From Amoebidium appalachense (Eukaryota > Ichthyosporea): a stretch of 64,000 bases of DNA. The translations under genes were made by a program, and so were the position numbers. Below, in pieces: positions 13,768-36,231 of this stretch (the stretch's first letter is position 1; the number at the start of each line of letters is the position of its first letter). The stretch spans positions 6,882,001 to 6,946,000 of the forward strand of contig CAVNZM010000010.1 of NCBI GenBank assembly GCA_963693365.1. The letters are read 5' to 3'. Below the pieces are notes generated by a model. The model had not been told where the DNA came from and made no database searches. It saw nothing but the letters and a program-made list of their open reading frames with translations.

Positions 13768-14505
13768 CACACCCACCTGCATCTTTGACTGCAGGGATGT
13801 GAGCCAGCCTGTCATAAGCCCTCATAGCCTCCCCATACTGCCGCTCATACTTGGCCACCTCTGCACCACGCACACACCTGTGTCAGTAACTCCAGTCTAG
13901 CCGTCTTATTTTCTTTTAAAGTCGCTGTCTCCTACCCCCTCTCCTCTCCCCCCCCCCCCCCCCCCCCCCCCCCGCCCCCTCCCCCCCCCCCCCCCCCCCC
14001 CTCCCCCCCTGCCCTCCCTCCCACCCCCTCCCTCCCCTTCCCTTCCTTCCCGGCCGCCCCTCCTAACCCCCCCCCCCCCCCCCCCAGCTCCACTCCCCCC
14101 ATGCCCCCACCTCCCTCCTATTCTATCGCCCTAGCCATCCAAACACCCCAATAATTTTCAAACAACCAGGAAGGGCTTGGAATGTTTCTTGTTTTTTTCC
14201 CTTCTTTTCTTTTCTTTTTTTTTTTTTCCTTGGGGGGGGGGAGGGAGGGAGGGGGGAGGGGGGGAGGGGGGAGGGGAACGGACACGTACCCTTGTAAGCA
14301 TTTGCAAGTTTCACAACCTCCTTGCGGTGGCAATAGAACACACGGGACTCACTGCGCATGTGCTGTTTTTTTGTTTGTTTTTTTGCGGGGGGAGGGGGGG
14401 GGAGAGGGGAGGGCAGGGAGGGAGGGGAGGGGGGGATGGTCACACACCAACCAGACACCAAAAGAGTGGATGCATAGGATCGTAAAAATGCACACGTGCT
14501 TGCTA

Positions 14506-14538
<33 letters not shown>

Positions 14539-15067
14539 AGCCCCCGTTGTCCACAAAAAAAAAAAAATGCAAGCACATGTCTCCTGATATCCCTCTCCGA
14601 ACAATTCCATGACCAGGCCAGACCCTCCTCTCCCCCTTCAGCCCATCCCCCCCATCCCCCCCCCCCCCCCCTCTCTCCTCTCTCCCCCACCCACTACTAT
14701 CCTGCCTCACCTCCCCTTCGCCCTGGCCTCCACCACACGTGAGCTGCCCCCCCCCCCCCCCCCCCCCCCAAACCTTCCCCTCCCTCCTAACAGGCGACAA
14801 AAAAACATCAACTAGCTTAACTCTTCCCTCCCTTTCCCATTTCAAGTATGTTTCCACTATTTATAATTCCTGTCCACGACAACCAAGTACCAGCTACATA
14901 GCCAAGGTGAAGCAAACAAAAGCACTCTTGACACACCTCCATAGTTTCTGTTGCCACTTTAACCACCCTTGTCTTCCCTCCCATGTCTGACTCATCCACC
15001 AGCTGCATACTGCCACCACCTCCAAAAGATGCCGTCAAGGCAGAAGAACCAGTCCGTGCAAGTGACG
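6806..15067 (-). CDS. I-BAR (IMD) and SH3 domain adaptor, IRSp53/BAIAP2-like
   Basis: Exons in gene order: 15067-14937, 14351 (or 14347)-14290, 13860-13777, 13194-13133, 11817-11686, 10635-10570, 10038-9853, 8947-8849, 8322-7879, 6922-6806 (stop). From the second exon on, all phases agree and the splice sites are GT-AG, often GTACGT or GTATTG. Exons 2-7 give a charged helical region matching the IRSp53/MIM homology domain: the [11 protein letters not shown] helix, [15 protein letters not shown], and [11 protein letters not shown] followed by [15 protein letters not shown]. The ninth exon holds a Ser/Pro/Tyr-rich linker and ends in the SH3 start [16 protein letters not shown]. The last exon supplies [15 protein letters not shown] and GLVPKNY, completing the SH3 fold. 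Known family members bend membranes outward and recruit actin regulators. No start codon is assigned; the first listed exon begins at an acceptor (after TTTGTCTTCCAG), so at least one exon lies upstream. The join of exons 1 and 2 needs the 14347 acceptor to keep phase. Confidence 0.85.
6948..7060 (-). mobile_element. Diverged copy of the poly-C-tailed short interspersed repeat
   Basis: Starts after a G-rich run with TTAGAATGCATTACTGAGTAC and continues with the family's pattern (tacgcattcacgacagac, then gacaagaccatgcaaat). An internal stretch of about 30 bp (acgacagactacagcacacattc) is duplicated. It lies in the last intron of the I-BAR gene. Confidence 0.55.
7265..7310 (-). mobile_element. 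Truncated copy of the poly-C-tailed repeat
   Basis: A poly-G run is followed by a short segment with the family words TGTTACTGAGTACGAAG and CACACATGC, then another G-rich run. Confidence 0.4.
8770..8837. repeat. Compound T(m)G(n) homopolymer
   Basis: About 25 T, a short GTTGTT bridge, then about 37 G. On the other strand it reads C(n) then A(m), the same polarity as the plus-strand compound tracts. It lies in the I-BAR gene intron right after the exon ending at 8849. Confidence 0.95.
9049..9086. repeat. Compound C(n)A(m) homopolymer
   Basis: About 24 C followed by 14 A, then a short CA array. A second poly-C run follows at about 9152-9186. Confidence 0.95.
9441..9660. repeat. 52-bp minisatellite
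   Basis: The phrase ACATGCACATACATACACCC recurs at 9441, 9493, 9545 and 9597, an exact 52-bp period. Each unit ends in ctgaccaaaccatag. Later units decay, and related words (acgtgcacacactggccaa) continue to about 9830. It sits in an intron of the I-BAR gene. Confidence 0.9.
10088..10132. repeat. Compound T(21)G(24) homopolymer
   Basis: A clean T-to-G switch, the reverse complement of the C(n)A(m) pattern, just upstream (in gene sense) of the I-BAR exon 10038-9853. More G-rich sequence follows. Confidence 0.95.
11598..11660. repeat. TG array ending in a GC array
   Basis: About 45 nt of alternating TG switch to an alternating CG block. Purine-pyrimidine alternation of this kind can adopt Z-DNA. 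It lies in the intron directly after the I-BAR exon that ends at 11686. Confidence 0.85.
13254..13770. repeat. Cluster of TG microsatellites
   Basis: Three long TG arrays (about 13256-13316, 13468-13503 and 13537-13586) and a fourth at 13718-13766 lie between two I-BAR exons (13860-13777 and 13194-13133). They are separated by imperfect TG-rich sequence. Confidence 0.9.
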
Positions 15068-17225
15068 CTGGAAGACAAAAAAACATGAGAATCACTGAGC
15101 CTGAATGCATGATGTGACAAAATTCGCTCAGCGTCTGTGTGTAGGTGGATGAAGAGTGCGTTTTTGCGAGTACGTGGGCGAATGTACTTAGACATTTGTG
15201 TGCTCGAACGCCTAATCAGGTATCTCTGTCCCTGCCATGGGATGTGCCAGAAACAAATCGTGTGCTTGCACTGACGTGCTTGTGGTGTGTGTGTGTCTGC
15301 GCGTTCTCGTGGTATGTCCATGGTTGCACAGGTGCATGTGTTTCTGCTTCACTTCGGTCGTAAGCTGCATGGTGCAAACCTCGAAAAAACCTCTACCTAT
15401 TGTCTAAAGCTTCCCCCAGATCTCATAAGAGGAGGCAGCACAGCACACTCGGGTAGGCACAACATGACCTGCATCAACCTGCTAAAACATAAGAGAACGA
15501 ACACGCCCAAAGATTATAGGCCACGAGAATGCATAAAACCACCACAACATGGCACATAAGCACAAGAAGCTCTCAGCTGCAAAATCATAGCACTAGGCTA
15601 GTTGCTTGTTTGCCAGTGCAGAACGCTAACCACCCGTGAACTCGAGCATCGCACATGAATATATGTAATTAGATTAAGTTTGTCTTGCTCGACGATGTGA
15701 ACGTTAAAAACCTTGCACCATAACCAATCCAGCCCAAAACAAGCTGATACCAGCGCCTTAATAAAGCCACACAGCCAGCAGCGTCGACATTTTCTTGGGA
15801 GAATGACCCGAGGGAAGCCTACCTGCCATTTTCGGCTACTCAGGCACCGCGCCTTGCAAGTTGCAATCACAACCAAACCCGAATATATGCTAACTATCCA
15901 CTGCTACAAGGCGTGTTAAACAGCATACAGACAGCCAAAATTTATTTTTCAGAAACTCGTTTTCTTCATAACTACTGAGTCTAACCTCTCGAGTTCCACG
16001 TTTTGAACAAGTGAAAATGTGAATACTGATTGCTGAGTAAGCCGAGCCACATTCCAACGGCTTTTATACCTTCCCAAGGGCTGACACATTTTGAGTGGCT
16101 GGCGGTTATGGAGGGGGGTAAAAAATAGCTCCACCGAGGACACAAACGGAGCTCCGCCTCCGAGTCCACACACACACGTACATGACGCAGCTCTCTGCAT
16201 TAATATCATGGCATGCCTCGCTCGTATAGCTCGCATCTTTTATTATGGTGTTACCAACATTAGATAGCTTCTAGTTTTCATTTTTCCATAATTACCTTGC
16301 GCACTTCTGCGAAATTCGAATTCATGCCTCTCAGTGCATGCAGATCTGTAGTACTGTAACAGGTCTATGCTATCTTGTTTGCGATAAGAAATTCTGTAAA
16401 AATTGATGTCCCGAAATCGAAATCACCCTAGAAATCTGCCCAAAAATGGGCACTTGAGGCTGATAACAGTTTATCAAAAACAGAATCAAATCATATGCAA
16501 GAGAAGCTGTCAAGAAGCGGGAGTTTCTGCAAGCCCTACCTTACCGTCTTATCTCTTTCTATGCCACAACTTCCCCTATAATCACTGGCTGGCAGGGTTA
16601 CCAAGGCTTCAGGGTAAAGCCCCGAATTCCCACTTCGCTCAGGTTTTCAGAAGGTTACGTGAGTGGTAAGACTTTAGCAGCACAGGCATGAAAAAGCCAC
16701 GTTTGGTTGGTTTAATTTTAGCTGTTCTCTTTAGTCATCCAACAAATGCACCATATATAGTTAGTATGTCACGCCATCCAATGGTCGCTTTAAGATAGCC
16801 CTTCTCACATATAAATTTGCTACGTGGCACACACTGTGCACGGCTTCAAAATCAAAACAGTGTGAAACGTTTCGAAAGCTTGTGTTTTCTTGGCCTGACG
16901 AACATTTTTAAGGTTAGAAGATTTGACTGCTATTGAAGCAAAGTAAATACTAGCTAAGGTCTTCTATATGTTACAGGCTGATTTTGGCTGAGCATTCCAC
17001 CCCCTTCTTCGTTAGCTTAGACGTAGGGTAGGCCAGCAAACTCAAAACACGTTTCCACCTTCTGAGGTTGCTGCAAACCTTGGTGGAATGTTTGCCTTGC
17101 GCACACAGAACAACTCGCAATATTTTGTTTAGGCTAACCATATACGCCAACCGCAATTACACCACAATATTCACTATTTACCAAAAAAAATACATAAATT
17201 GTCTTTTTTTTTCCCAAGCCGGAAA
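15068..17225. promoter_or_regulatory. Shared 5' region of the divergent I-BAR and RSPRY1 genes
   Basis: About 2.2 kb of mostly unique sequence separates the first recognised I-BAR exon (minus) from the RSPRY1 start (plus). It is nearly free of long homopolymers, in contrast with both flanks. The first exon or exons of the I-BAR gene should lie here. I could not pick out a TATA box or a convincing transcription start, so a shared control region is inferred from the geometry only. Confidence 0.4.
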
Positions 17226-27545
<10,320 letters not shown>

Positions 27546-28030
27546 TGGGATGAATGTCACACCTGGAATGTATGCTTGCCGTTTTTATGCTTCATTCAAA
27601 GTTTCTTGTTGTAGGACTCGTTTGCTAGTGTGGTTTTGGTTGATTGTAGATCGATTCGGGTGCGCGATGTATGGGAATTAATGAAAAAAGTAGGTGTGTG
27701 AAATTTGTGAATGACTGTTTGTTAGGAAAGATGTAATTATGATATGGTTGAATCTATTACATGCGATAGGACGAGAAGAGCAATGTTTATGTGTTGAATG
27801 TAAACTGCAGAGTAATAATTCATGAGGACGTTGTGTTGGTTGGCTATGGAGTGAAATTTTTATTTTTTATATTTTTTTGGCTGATGAAAAAGAGATACGA
27901 TTTGTGTTGGTGAACACGAAATGTATTAATATTAACCAATAGACATGTAATTGGGCAGACTCGCCCGTCCAATCACATGTCAGCAGACATGGGATAAATA
28001 CAGTACGGATTTAGGAGCTGATGGTGAGCC

Positions 28031-28036
28031 AATAAA
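28031..28036 (+). terminator. Candidate RSPRY1 polyadenylation signal
   Basis: AATAAA lies 486 nt after the RSPRY1 stop codon. I did not see a better-placed copy closer to the stop. Cleavage would be expected 10-30 nt downstream. Confidence 0.4.
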
Positions 28037-28160
28037 TCTCTGACGAAAGAATACATATCTGATACTATCATCGCTCAATTGCAACGTAACCCTCTCCCCT
28101 GCCACCTCTTCTTCCCCTCCCCCCCTCGAGCTCCCCCCTTCCATTTTTGGAAAAAACCCT

Positions 28161-28200
<40 letters not shown>

Positions 28201-28329
28201 CCGCAATTTCTAATTAATCAGGCAGGGCCACTGCGGCCAAGAGGTGTTTTTTTTTTTTTTTTTGGGTGTGGGTTAATCTAAATCTCAGTTTTCGTGGTGT
28301 ATTGGGATAGTATGATTACAGCTAGTGGA

Positions 28330-28990
28330 ATGATGGAGAGGAAAGGGGTTGCATGTTTTTGTGCACACACCACATGGCATTGCGTCCTCTCGTCGGCAAG
28401 CCGCGAGGGCGGCCCGAGGGGAGGGGAGGGGGGGAAGGATGGGAGGGAGGCCTCGAGGGGAGGGGAGGATAGATTAGGCAAAGATTGGGTTGCCATGATA
28501 TAAACATGTTTTGGTGCACGCGCTCTTCCAAGGAGGGGTCCGGAAGGCGGGGGGGGCCGGGGGGGAGGGCCCGGGATTGGTGTGCCTTTAGGGGTGGGGG
28601 TGGGGGGGAGGAGGGGGAGGGGATCTCTTGAGGGGGTAGAAGATAGATAGGCAAAGAATGTGTCGTATACGTCTTGATATCGATCATGACAATGTTTGTG
28701 TGCTTCCGCAGGGAGGGGAGGGTTTGGTGAACGTTAAGTTACACTCCAAGGGATCGAGCTCGAGGCTGAGATAGACAAAGATTGTGCTGTGGTATACAAG
28801 TATTTGTGTGGGATCCAGCTCGGTGAGGCTTTTGGATGGGGGCCGGGGGGGGGACTCCGAGGGAAGGAGCTCGAGGGAGGATAGATAAATATTGTGCAGT
28901 ATACATGTTTTTGTGTGGGATCCAGCCTAAGGTTTTTGGATGGGGGAAGGGGGGGGGGGGGGGGGGGGGGACATGTTTTTGTGTGCTCCA
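28330..28990. repeat. Degenerate G-rich tandem array, unit about 110-150 bp
   Basis: About five imperfect units share the phrases GATAGATAGGCAAAGATTGTG, TATACATGTTTTTGTGTGGGATCCAGC and TTTTGGATGGGGG, separated by G-rich spacers of varying length. Clear anchors fall near 28471, 28645, 28772, 28875 and 28970. Confidence 0.7.
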
Positions 28991-29562
28991 GTAATAAGAG
29001 ACATGGCATTGCAAAACCTCATTTTGTGTGCACATGCGCATGCACAGTAACAGCTGGAGTGCAGTTATCCACATGTCATAGCAACGGCTCCGAAATCACT
29101 GAATATCATTGTGAAGGGGACGGCATGCTACTACTTGCAACCAAACACAACATTTTCGTAATTATAAACAGCCCCCCCTCCCCCCCACCTGGTGAGTAGC
29201 TTTCCCCCACGGCCATGCAACCGCTCTTCAGCCCCAACACACATTTCACAAACCTGCCCCCTCTCGCCACACACGTGAATACACAACCCCCATTGTCAGA
29301 CCGGCGTACTACAACTAAATTATATAAAAACCTATAAACCGTAATTCCCCTCTTGTTTCCGTTTCTCCACCACCCCTCCATTACAACCACAAGGCATCAC
29401 ACCTGTTTGACAGGGCGTGCACACCCACCACATACAGGTGTGTGACGAGATGCAAATGTTCATTGCATGGACAGGATACACTGCACTAATGACGATTTCG
29501 TCGTGGCACATTTGCGTAAAAAAAGATGAGCACAACACACCCAAATTGGCACGACAGGCATA

Positions 29563-29568
29563 TTTATT
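29563..29568 (-). terminator. EF1A polyadenylation signal
   Basis: TTTATT on the plus strand is AATAAA on the coding strand, about 90 nt after the EF1A stop codon. This is the usual position for a compact, highly expressed gene. Confidence 0.65.
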
Positions 29569-29658
29569 TCCTTCAATATATATATGACACGCCAGCGTGC
29601 CATACGGAGGGCGTTCAGAAAGGCAGGAGGAAGAAAGAACCACTAGGGCAGAGGGCAT

Positions 29659-31904
29659 TTACTTCTTGCCACCCTTCTTGGCAGCGGCCGTGGCACCCTT
29701 GCCACCGGCGGCGGCCTTGTCCACCTTCTCAACGGACTTGATCACACCGACGGCAACAGTTTGCCTCATGTCGCGCACGGCGAAGCGACCAAGAGGGGGG
29801 TAGGCCTGGAAGGACTCAACGCACATGGGCTTCTGGGGAACCATGGTAACCATGGCGGCATCACCGGACTTGACGAACTTGGGCAGGTCCTCGAGCTTCT
29901 TGCCGGAGCGGCGGTCGATCTTCTCCTGGATCTCAGCGAACTTGCAGGCAATGTGGGCGGTGTGGCAGTCGAGCACGGGGGCATAGCCGTTGCCGATCTG
30001 GCCGGGGTGGTTGAGAATGATGACCTGGGCAAGGAAAGACTTGGACTCCTTGGGGGGGTCGTTCTTGGAGTCACCAGCCACATTACCACGGCGGATATCC
30101 TTGACGGAGACGTTCTTGATGTTGAAACCGACGTTGTCACCCGGGACGGCCTCGGGCATGGACTCGTGGTGCATCTCCACGGACTTGACTTCAGTGGTCA
30201 CACCGGTGGGGGCGAAGGTGACGACCATGCCGGGCTTGATGATACCGGTCTCCACACGGCCCACGGGCACAGTGCCGATACCGCCGATCTTGTACACATC
30301 CTGAAGGGGCAGACGGAGGGGCTTGTCCGTGGGGCGCTTGGGCGGCAGGATGGCATCGAGGGCCTCCAGCAGGGTCTTGCCGGCGGCGTTGCCCTCCTTG
30401 CGCTCAACCTCCCATCCCTTGTACCAGGGCATGTTGTCGGTGGGCTCGATCATGTTGTCACCGTGCCAGCCGGAGATGGGCACGAAGGCAACGGCCTTAG
30501 GGTTGTAACCGATCTTCTTGATGTAGTTGGACACTTCGCTCACGATTTCGTTGAAGCGCTCCTGGTTGAACTTGATCGAGTCCATCTTGTTGACGGCGAC
30601 GATCAGCTGCTTGACACCGAGGGTGAAGGCGAGCAGAGCATGCTCACGGGTCTGGCCATCCTTGGAGATACCAGCCTCGAACTCACCGGTACCGGCGGCA
30701 ACGATGAGCACGGCGCAATCAGCCTGGGAGGTACCTGTTTCCAAACAAGATCAGTAACGGGTCTGGTTCGGAAAAGTACGGAGTGTCGACACAGTTTCAG
30801 ATATCTAAGAGCGACCATCAGCCCAACCCACACCGACAAAAGGAGTTGCACCATAGCACTACACCCGAACCGCCTGCCCAAGCCCAACTGTGCGGATTAA
30901 GATAACAGCGCCAACAGCAATGCACCTGTCAATAAACCAGAGCAAAAGGGGACAATACAGCCACCAGCACGAGCACAGGTACTCACCGGTAATCATGTTC
31001 TTGATGAAATCACGGTGGCCCGGGGCATCGATAATGGTGACCATGTACTTGGTGGTCTCGAACTTCCACAGGGCGATGTCGATGGTGATACCGCGCTCGC
31101 GCTCGGCCTTCAGTTTGTCAAGCACCCAGGCGTACTTGAAGGAGCCCTTGCCCATTTCCTGGGCTTCCTTCTCGAACTTCTCGATAGTACGCTTGTCGAT
31201 ACCACCGCACTTGTAGATAAGGTGACCGGTGGAGGTCGACTTACCGGAGTCGACGTGACCGATCACGACAATGTTGATATGGCTCTTATCTGCAAGCAAG
31301 TGAGAATTAGAACCCATAGATAAACCAGACAGACTCGAACCTGTGCAACCACACGGCCAACAAAGCCTTCAGGAAAGCACAGTTCAACACACGTGAGGTC
31401 AGGGGTACCACATGCAACGGCTTTTTTTTTTCCATGATTGCGGAAAATAAGTACTGTTTAGAACGCTTACGCCTAATGCAAACAACTTGCCTACTCTACC
31501 GGCCGAGAGATCTCTTCCTGCTAAAAGACCAGGGCAAAAACTCTCTTCCTGTTAACAGACCAGGGCAAAAAGGTGTTCACAGATGCCCACTGCAGATCCG
31601 CCACCATTTACAGATTAGCTTTACGGCTGCAATGCTATGGAGTCGTCGTAAGATTTGTATGGAAGAGAGCCAGGCTGGAAACGAAGCTTCTACTCGCAGG
31701 AACACCATTCTTCCCCTACAATAAGCTGGACAGAGCTGAACATGGAAAAACCTAAACTTTCCGTCAGCACTGATAATCAACTGAAACCTCCTTGCATGAT
31801 ATTAGAGTCACGAAAAGCGTTATTGCCGCCCATAGCAATAAAGCCACTTCCTCCTAATAAAACTAAGGAACGAGAAAAAGGGAAGAAAACATACCCTTTC
31901 CCAT
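29659..31904 (-). CDS. EEF1A: Translation elongation factor 1-alpha (eEF1A)
   Basis: Three exons: 31904-31895 (only 10 coding nt, ATGGGAAAGG, donor GTATGT), 31289-30987 and 30734-29659 (stop TAA). The total of 1389 nt gives 462 residues, the standard eEF1A length. The tiny exon restores the conserved start [12 protein letters not shown]; the open frame beginning at 31317 reads intron and is wrong. The GTPase motifs are all present: GHVDSGKS (residues 14-21), DAPGH and NKMD. The C-terminus is the usual lysine-rich tail ending GGKK. eEF1A-GTP delivers aminoacyl-tRNA to the ribosome in the cytosol. The segment [21 protein letters not shown] holds the insertion typical of opisthokonts. Exons are GC-rich with third-position bias towards G/C, as expected for a highly expressed gene. 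Nothing looks broken. Confidence 0.98.
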
Positions 31905-31985
31905 GTTTGCGATTTAGTCGACAAGCGACGAACAACGAAATGTGATTTCTGAAGGTCGGGGACCCGTTCTGAGGCACACGTGGAC

Positions 31986-31993
31986 TTTTTATA
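31986..31993 (-). promoter_or_regulatory. TATA box of the EF1A gene
   Basis: GGTATAAAAAG on the minus strand lies about 82-90 nt upstream of the EF1A start codon, so transcription would start near 31960 and give a 5' leader of about 55 nt. An E-box-like CACGTG lies just downstream at about 31977. The position fits a strong promoter. No experimental support. Confidence 0.6.
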
Positions 31994-34654
31994 CCACCCA
32001 TATTTTCCCCCGGGCGACGTAGCATGCTACACCGTCATTGCTTATATTTAATTGGAGGTTAGTCCTGTTGATGTCCTGTGCACACATGACTTTAGGCCAA
32101 TCAATGATAATTAAGTTAAAACCAGCTCCTTGTAACTTGAAGAGTTTTCTGTCTATTTTTTTCTATCAAGTATATGTAGTTAAATTAATAAATATCTTAA
32201 ATAGTCATTTTAAACGTCAAAATTGAGTGTTTTGTGTTTGTTACCCTACATATATAGGTTGAGCTTGTGTGTTTCACACGGGGAGAAAGAATGCTTAGAA
32301 GCGAATGACCAATGAAAAAGTTCTGAAAAATGTGAGTGTGGCCGCTACACCGCCTATTATGTAAGATCTGTTAGATCTGTCGAGTCCCACTGCATTCCAT
32401 TTCAGCTGGTTCAAAGTGGCGCCCAAGTTTTGTTTGAGTTTGTCCTTCCGTTATGCAGCTACAATATGGACTAATGTATAGCCTATAAGAGAAACTTTGT
32501 GTAATACACAAGCAAACACAGCAGTACAGCATGCCTATGGCACCATGGCACAGAATGACCGTTGTAACGCAGCATCGTTTTAGTGGACCAGTCAAACCAC
32601 ATACGTACATTCCGAAGCCTTGTGCTTTCGAGAGTTGCTGGCCATGGCCATGACAGGCAAAGGACATGGCCTTCATTCTTGCCGAACTAATATTATAAAT
32701 ATAACGTTTCATCCAGTTGCAATTCTCATTCCGAAACGACAAACAAACTCCAGCTGACTCTTCTGACCAAGGGTCTTACCCATGGGCAAGTTTCATGGTC
32801 GTGCTCATTCACATGTTCGGTTGTTCGGAGGGCCCATTCTGGTCCGCTCTGTTGCATTCTATATACCATGGAGCTGCAATCAAAATGCATATGCATTTTT
32901 CAATTGGCCTATGTTCTAGCTGTTAGGGTGGAACCGCCTGGTACTTTCTTGAAGCTTTTCGTTTCATCCCCCCACCCGCCGTCCGCCCGCCCCTCGATCC
33001 TTGCAGCAGTCCTCCCCCCTCCCCCCTTCTCCCCCCCCCCCCCCCCCCCCCCCCCTTCCCCTCCCGAATTCTGCAGCTGCCGCAGTCCTCCTTTCCTCCG
33101 CCTCCCCCCCCGCGCCCCCCCCCTTTTCCCCAACACACACATGCATATGTTTGTCTCTCCTTCTCTCCCTCGCCCCCTTCCCGACTCGGAGAGACTTTTC
33201 ACATAGTCTTTTCCCCTTTGCATAGGTCATCCCCATCCCTATCCCCCTTATGCATGCGTATTTGGCATATCCATACCTAAGGCTTTGGAATTCAACCCCT
33301 CCCCCCGCATGCCCCCCCCCCCCCCCCCCCCCCCCCTTTCCTTTTAAGTTCTTTTTCGATTATCCTTTGTCCGTGGATCCCCACCCTCTTCCCCCATTTT
33401 GGCCTGCATATATATGGCTATTTCGTGTTCCATTTTCAACATCTGTTTGTAGGCAGCCTCGGCCTCCGGCTTCCCCTTAGACCCTACCTCACCTTCAAGT
33501 CAGCTAATACAGTGGTGCGCAAGCATGCATATGTGCTAATATTAGCTCTTTTTTTTGGGTTGTTGTTTTTAATTTTCTCCTGTTTGTTGTTTGTAAGGGA
33601 GCGCGTGTGGGGTGTGTAGCGGGCCCCTGGGGGGAGGGGTTGGGGGGGGTGGTTTTGAATGCGTCAAAAAGTGCGAAGTACACAAGAACAAACGGATAAC
33701 ACGATGCAGAATGCAAGCCATACATAAAGAGTATGCATAATAAGCAGAGCCCATCCTCAGGGGGGGCCCACGTCATCCACAGTACCCGAGTTTCGACCTA
33801 TTCCCCTCGCTAACGAAACCCAACTCAGATACTGTTTCACTTGAACATGAGTAGGTCACCCGTCTTGATCAGAGACGAGCAGGGTTGCTTAGGGGGGTTG
33901 GGGGGGGGGGGGTCATTTGGTTTGTACATTCGTGACCATAAAGCCCATATTTATGGCATGTTCATATATTTTGTTCTTTTTTTCGTAATCATGTGGCATG
34001 TTCATATCGAATTTGTCCGGGTTATTTACAGCAATAAAGAACAACATACTTTGGGACAATACAATGAGTACTTGTCTTTCAATGAGTCTCCCAGTGAGCT
34101 TCAGAGTCGAGTATCAGCAAGCGTGACTGTTACTAAATTTTTTTAAAGATCAATAAAAAGCCATACCTCTTAGTTGTAATACTAAAAACGGCACGAGGTT
34201 CTCATTGTGGTTGTGGAGGGGCGGAATGTTGCCTCACCAAAACCTACTACTATATATCTATCAATAGCAACTGCGTAAATATACATACGAAAACGCATAT
34301 AAAAACACTGTTAGTATCACTTCAGTCCCAATTTACGATGATTGGTAACATACACCACAAAAAAGAGATTATAAAAAAAAACCTGCACTAATATTGTATG
34401 TGTTTGAGTACAGATTAATTTTTGGGCCTTCGAATTAGTGGGATGATTGCTTGTCCTATCCTATCGAAAAAAGCAACATCTGCTATCAGGCGTATCACTG
34501 ATATGGCATGTGAAATTCTGTGAGTGTAAAATATCTACACAGAAACACATCAAACAACGTCCTATCATTAGACCTAATGAGAGTGCAAAAAACGTGCACG
34601 TGAGATAAGAGAACACGTCAAGAGACTAACAGCATTCGTGGAGGGATTGACTTT
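31994..34654. other. Intergenic region between the EF1A promoter and the alpha-kinase 3' end
   Basis: Mostly unique AT-rich sequence. It holds pyrimidine-rich blocks at 32,966-33,125 and 33,310-33,337 and one good copy of the poly-C-tailed repeat (33653-33891). I see no supported exon. Confidence 0.55.
33653..33891 (-). mobile_element. Near full-length copy of the poly-C-tailed short interspersed repeat
   Basis: Read on the minus strand, the copy runs from TAAGCAACCCTGCTCGTC to GACGCATTCAAAACC and then into a C-rich run. The segment from GAATGCGTCAAAAAG to AACGAAACCCAACTCAGA is almost identical to the copy at 38161-38339, with only a few differences over about 175 bp. No protein is encoded. 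It is a SINE-like element by size and dispersal; a pol III promoter was not convincingly found. Confidence 0.75.
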
Positions 34655-35367
34655 CTATGGTGCCGGTGGCAGCGGCGGGTGGTAGTGGTGGTGGGCCGGT
34701 GCCTGTTTGTGTGCACGTGTGTGTGTGTGGGGGGGCGGGCGGGGAGGGAGGGGGGAGGGCAGGGCTATAAGATACAACAGCAAGAGCTATAGCACGATGA
34801 TTGCTGCTGCTTGGATCCGGACTTCTGGGTACTGCTCGAAGTGAGGGCATGGGGGGGAGGGGTGGCAGGTGCACCTCAAGGGGGTTCTCCATCATCCTCT
34901 GTGCCGGCATAGTCCCTGCATCATACATCTGCACGTGTGTGTGTGTGTGAGTTGGGGGGGTGGAGGGATGGGGGGGGGGGGGGGGGGTAGTCATGGTATG
35001 TGCGTGACTGGTGTAGTTGTCAGTATTATATGCCTTATCCAAAAACATGATCAGATAGCCTTTCGTCTGAGCGAGGCTGGGCTTAAGCCCTTGCAAGGGA
35101 ATAATGTCAACTTGCCAGAACGACAGGGCTCAGAGTCTCGGCTAGGCATACCATTAGTGCACCACCAACACCATATATGGCATCACCCACAACGCAAAGA
35201 GGCTGAGAGCAGGAACAAGTGCACACCTCCAACATGCACCCCCCTTCCTTTCCGCCCGTTCCTCTCTCCTTTCCATTTAGGGGCAATCTCCCTGGCTGCC
35301 TTTGCACCCTTGTGAGCACCTTGCTCCCCTCTTTCTCTTAACCCCGCGACCGCTAACAACCCCACCT

Positions 35368-35403
<36 letters not shown>

Positions 35404-36003
35404 CCCACACACACACACACAGACACAAAGGCAGACCCACACCCACACCCACACACGCTCGCACGCGCGCGTGCAGCACACACAAACACGCGCAGACACA
35501 CACACAATCTTATGTTGAGGACACAGACACACACCTTTCTGTTGACGCTAGGCAGGCGCAGGTAGTGGCATATGGCGTTGCAGCGGTGGGTCTTCAGGAA
35601 ATGCTCAAAGCCCTTCACCCCAAGATTGCCCTTGCCGAACCCCCACCTGCAATCATACATGTAGCCCTGTCAGTCCATCTGTTGTGCATAACTAGGGCAT
35701 GCAAAAATGAGACATCGTCGTATCCCCTGTGACGAAGCAAAGAAAAGGGATGGCTTTAGGGGAGGGAGGGAGAAGGGGGAGGGGTGGGGGGGATAAGAAT
35801 ACGCTACCCAGCACCAAATACACATTCACGAAGAACAGCACCTTCAAGTACAAGAGTATGCATCATAAACAGAGCCCATCTTCCGGGGGAAAAGTCCCGG
35901 GTGTAGTGGCGGGTGGGTTGGGGTTGGAGGGGGAAGGGGGGGGGGGGGAGGAGGGGGGGGGGGGGGGGGAGGTAGGGGGAGGAGGAGGAGGAGGAGGAGG
36001 AGG

Positions 36004-36043
<40 letters not shown>

Positions 36044-36170
36044 ATGCACCCGTCCAAGGTGTGCATCTGGGGGTCTGTGTAAAGATCGCTCACACCCTGA
36101 ATGTCGCACACGAGCACACTGTGCCGTGAGGCCTCGTACGTGAAGTGGGAGAATGCCTGCAAGGGGGTGT

Positions 36171-36231
<61 letters not shown>

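Larger units (their letters stand above)
27546..29658. other. Intergenic region between RSPRY1 and EF1A (convergent ends)
   Basis: Unique AT-rich sequence follows the RSPRY1 stop to about 28,120, including an imperfect inverted repeat at 27,942-27,993. Then come a poly-G run (28163-28198), a degenerate tandem array (28330-28990) and unique sequence to the EF1A 3' end. No gene is recognised. Confidence 0.6.

Noticed and set aside
29761-30900. A 379-codon plus-strand open frame antisense to EF1A
   Set aside because: It is the mirror of the highly biased EF1A exon. GC-rich coding bias often keeps the opposite strand open. No family signature.
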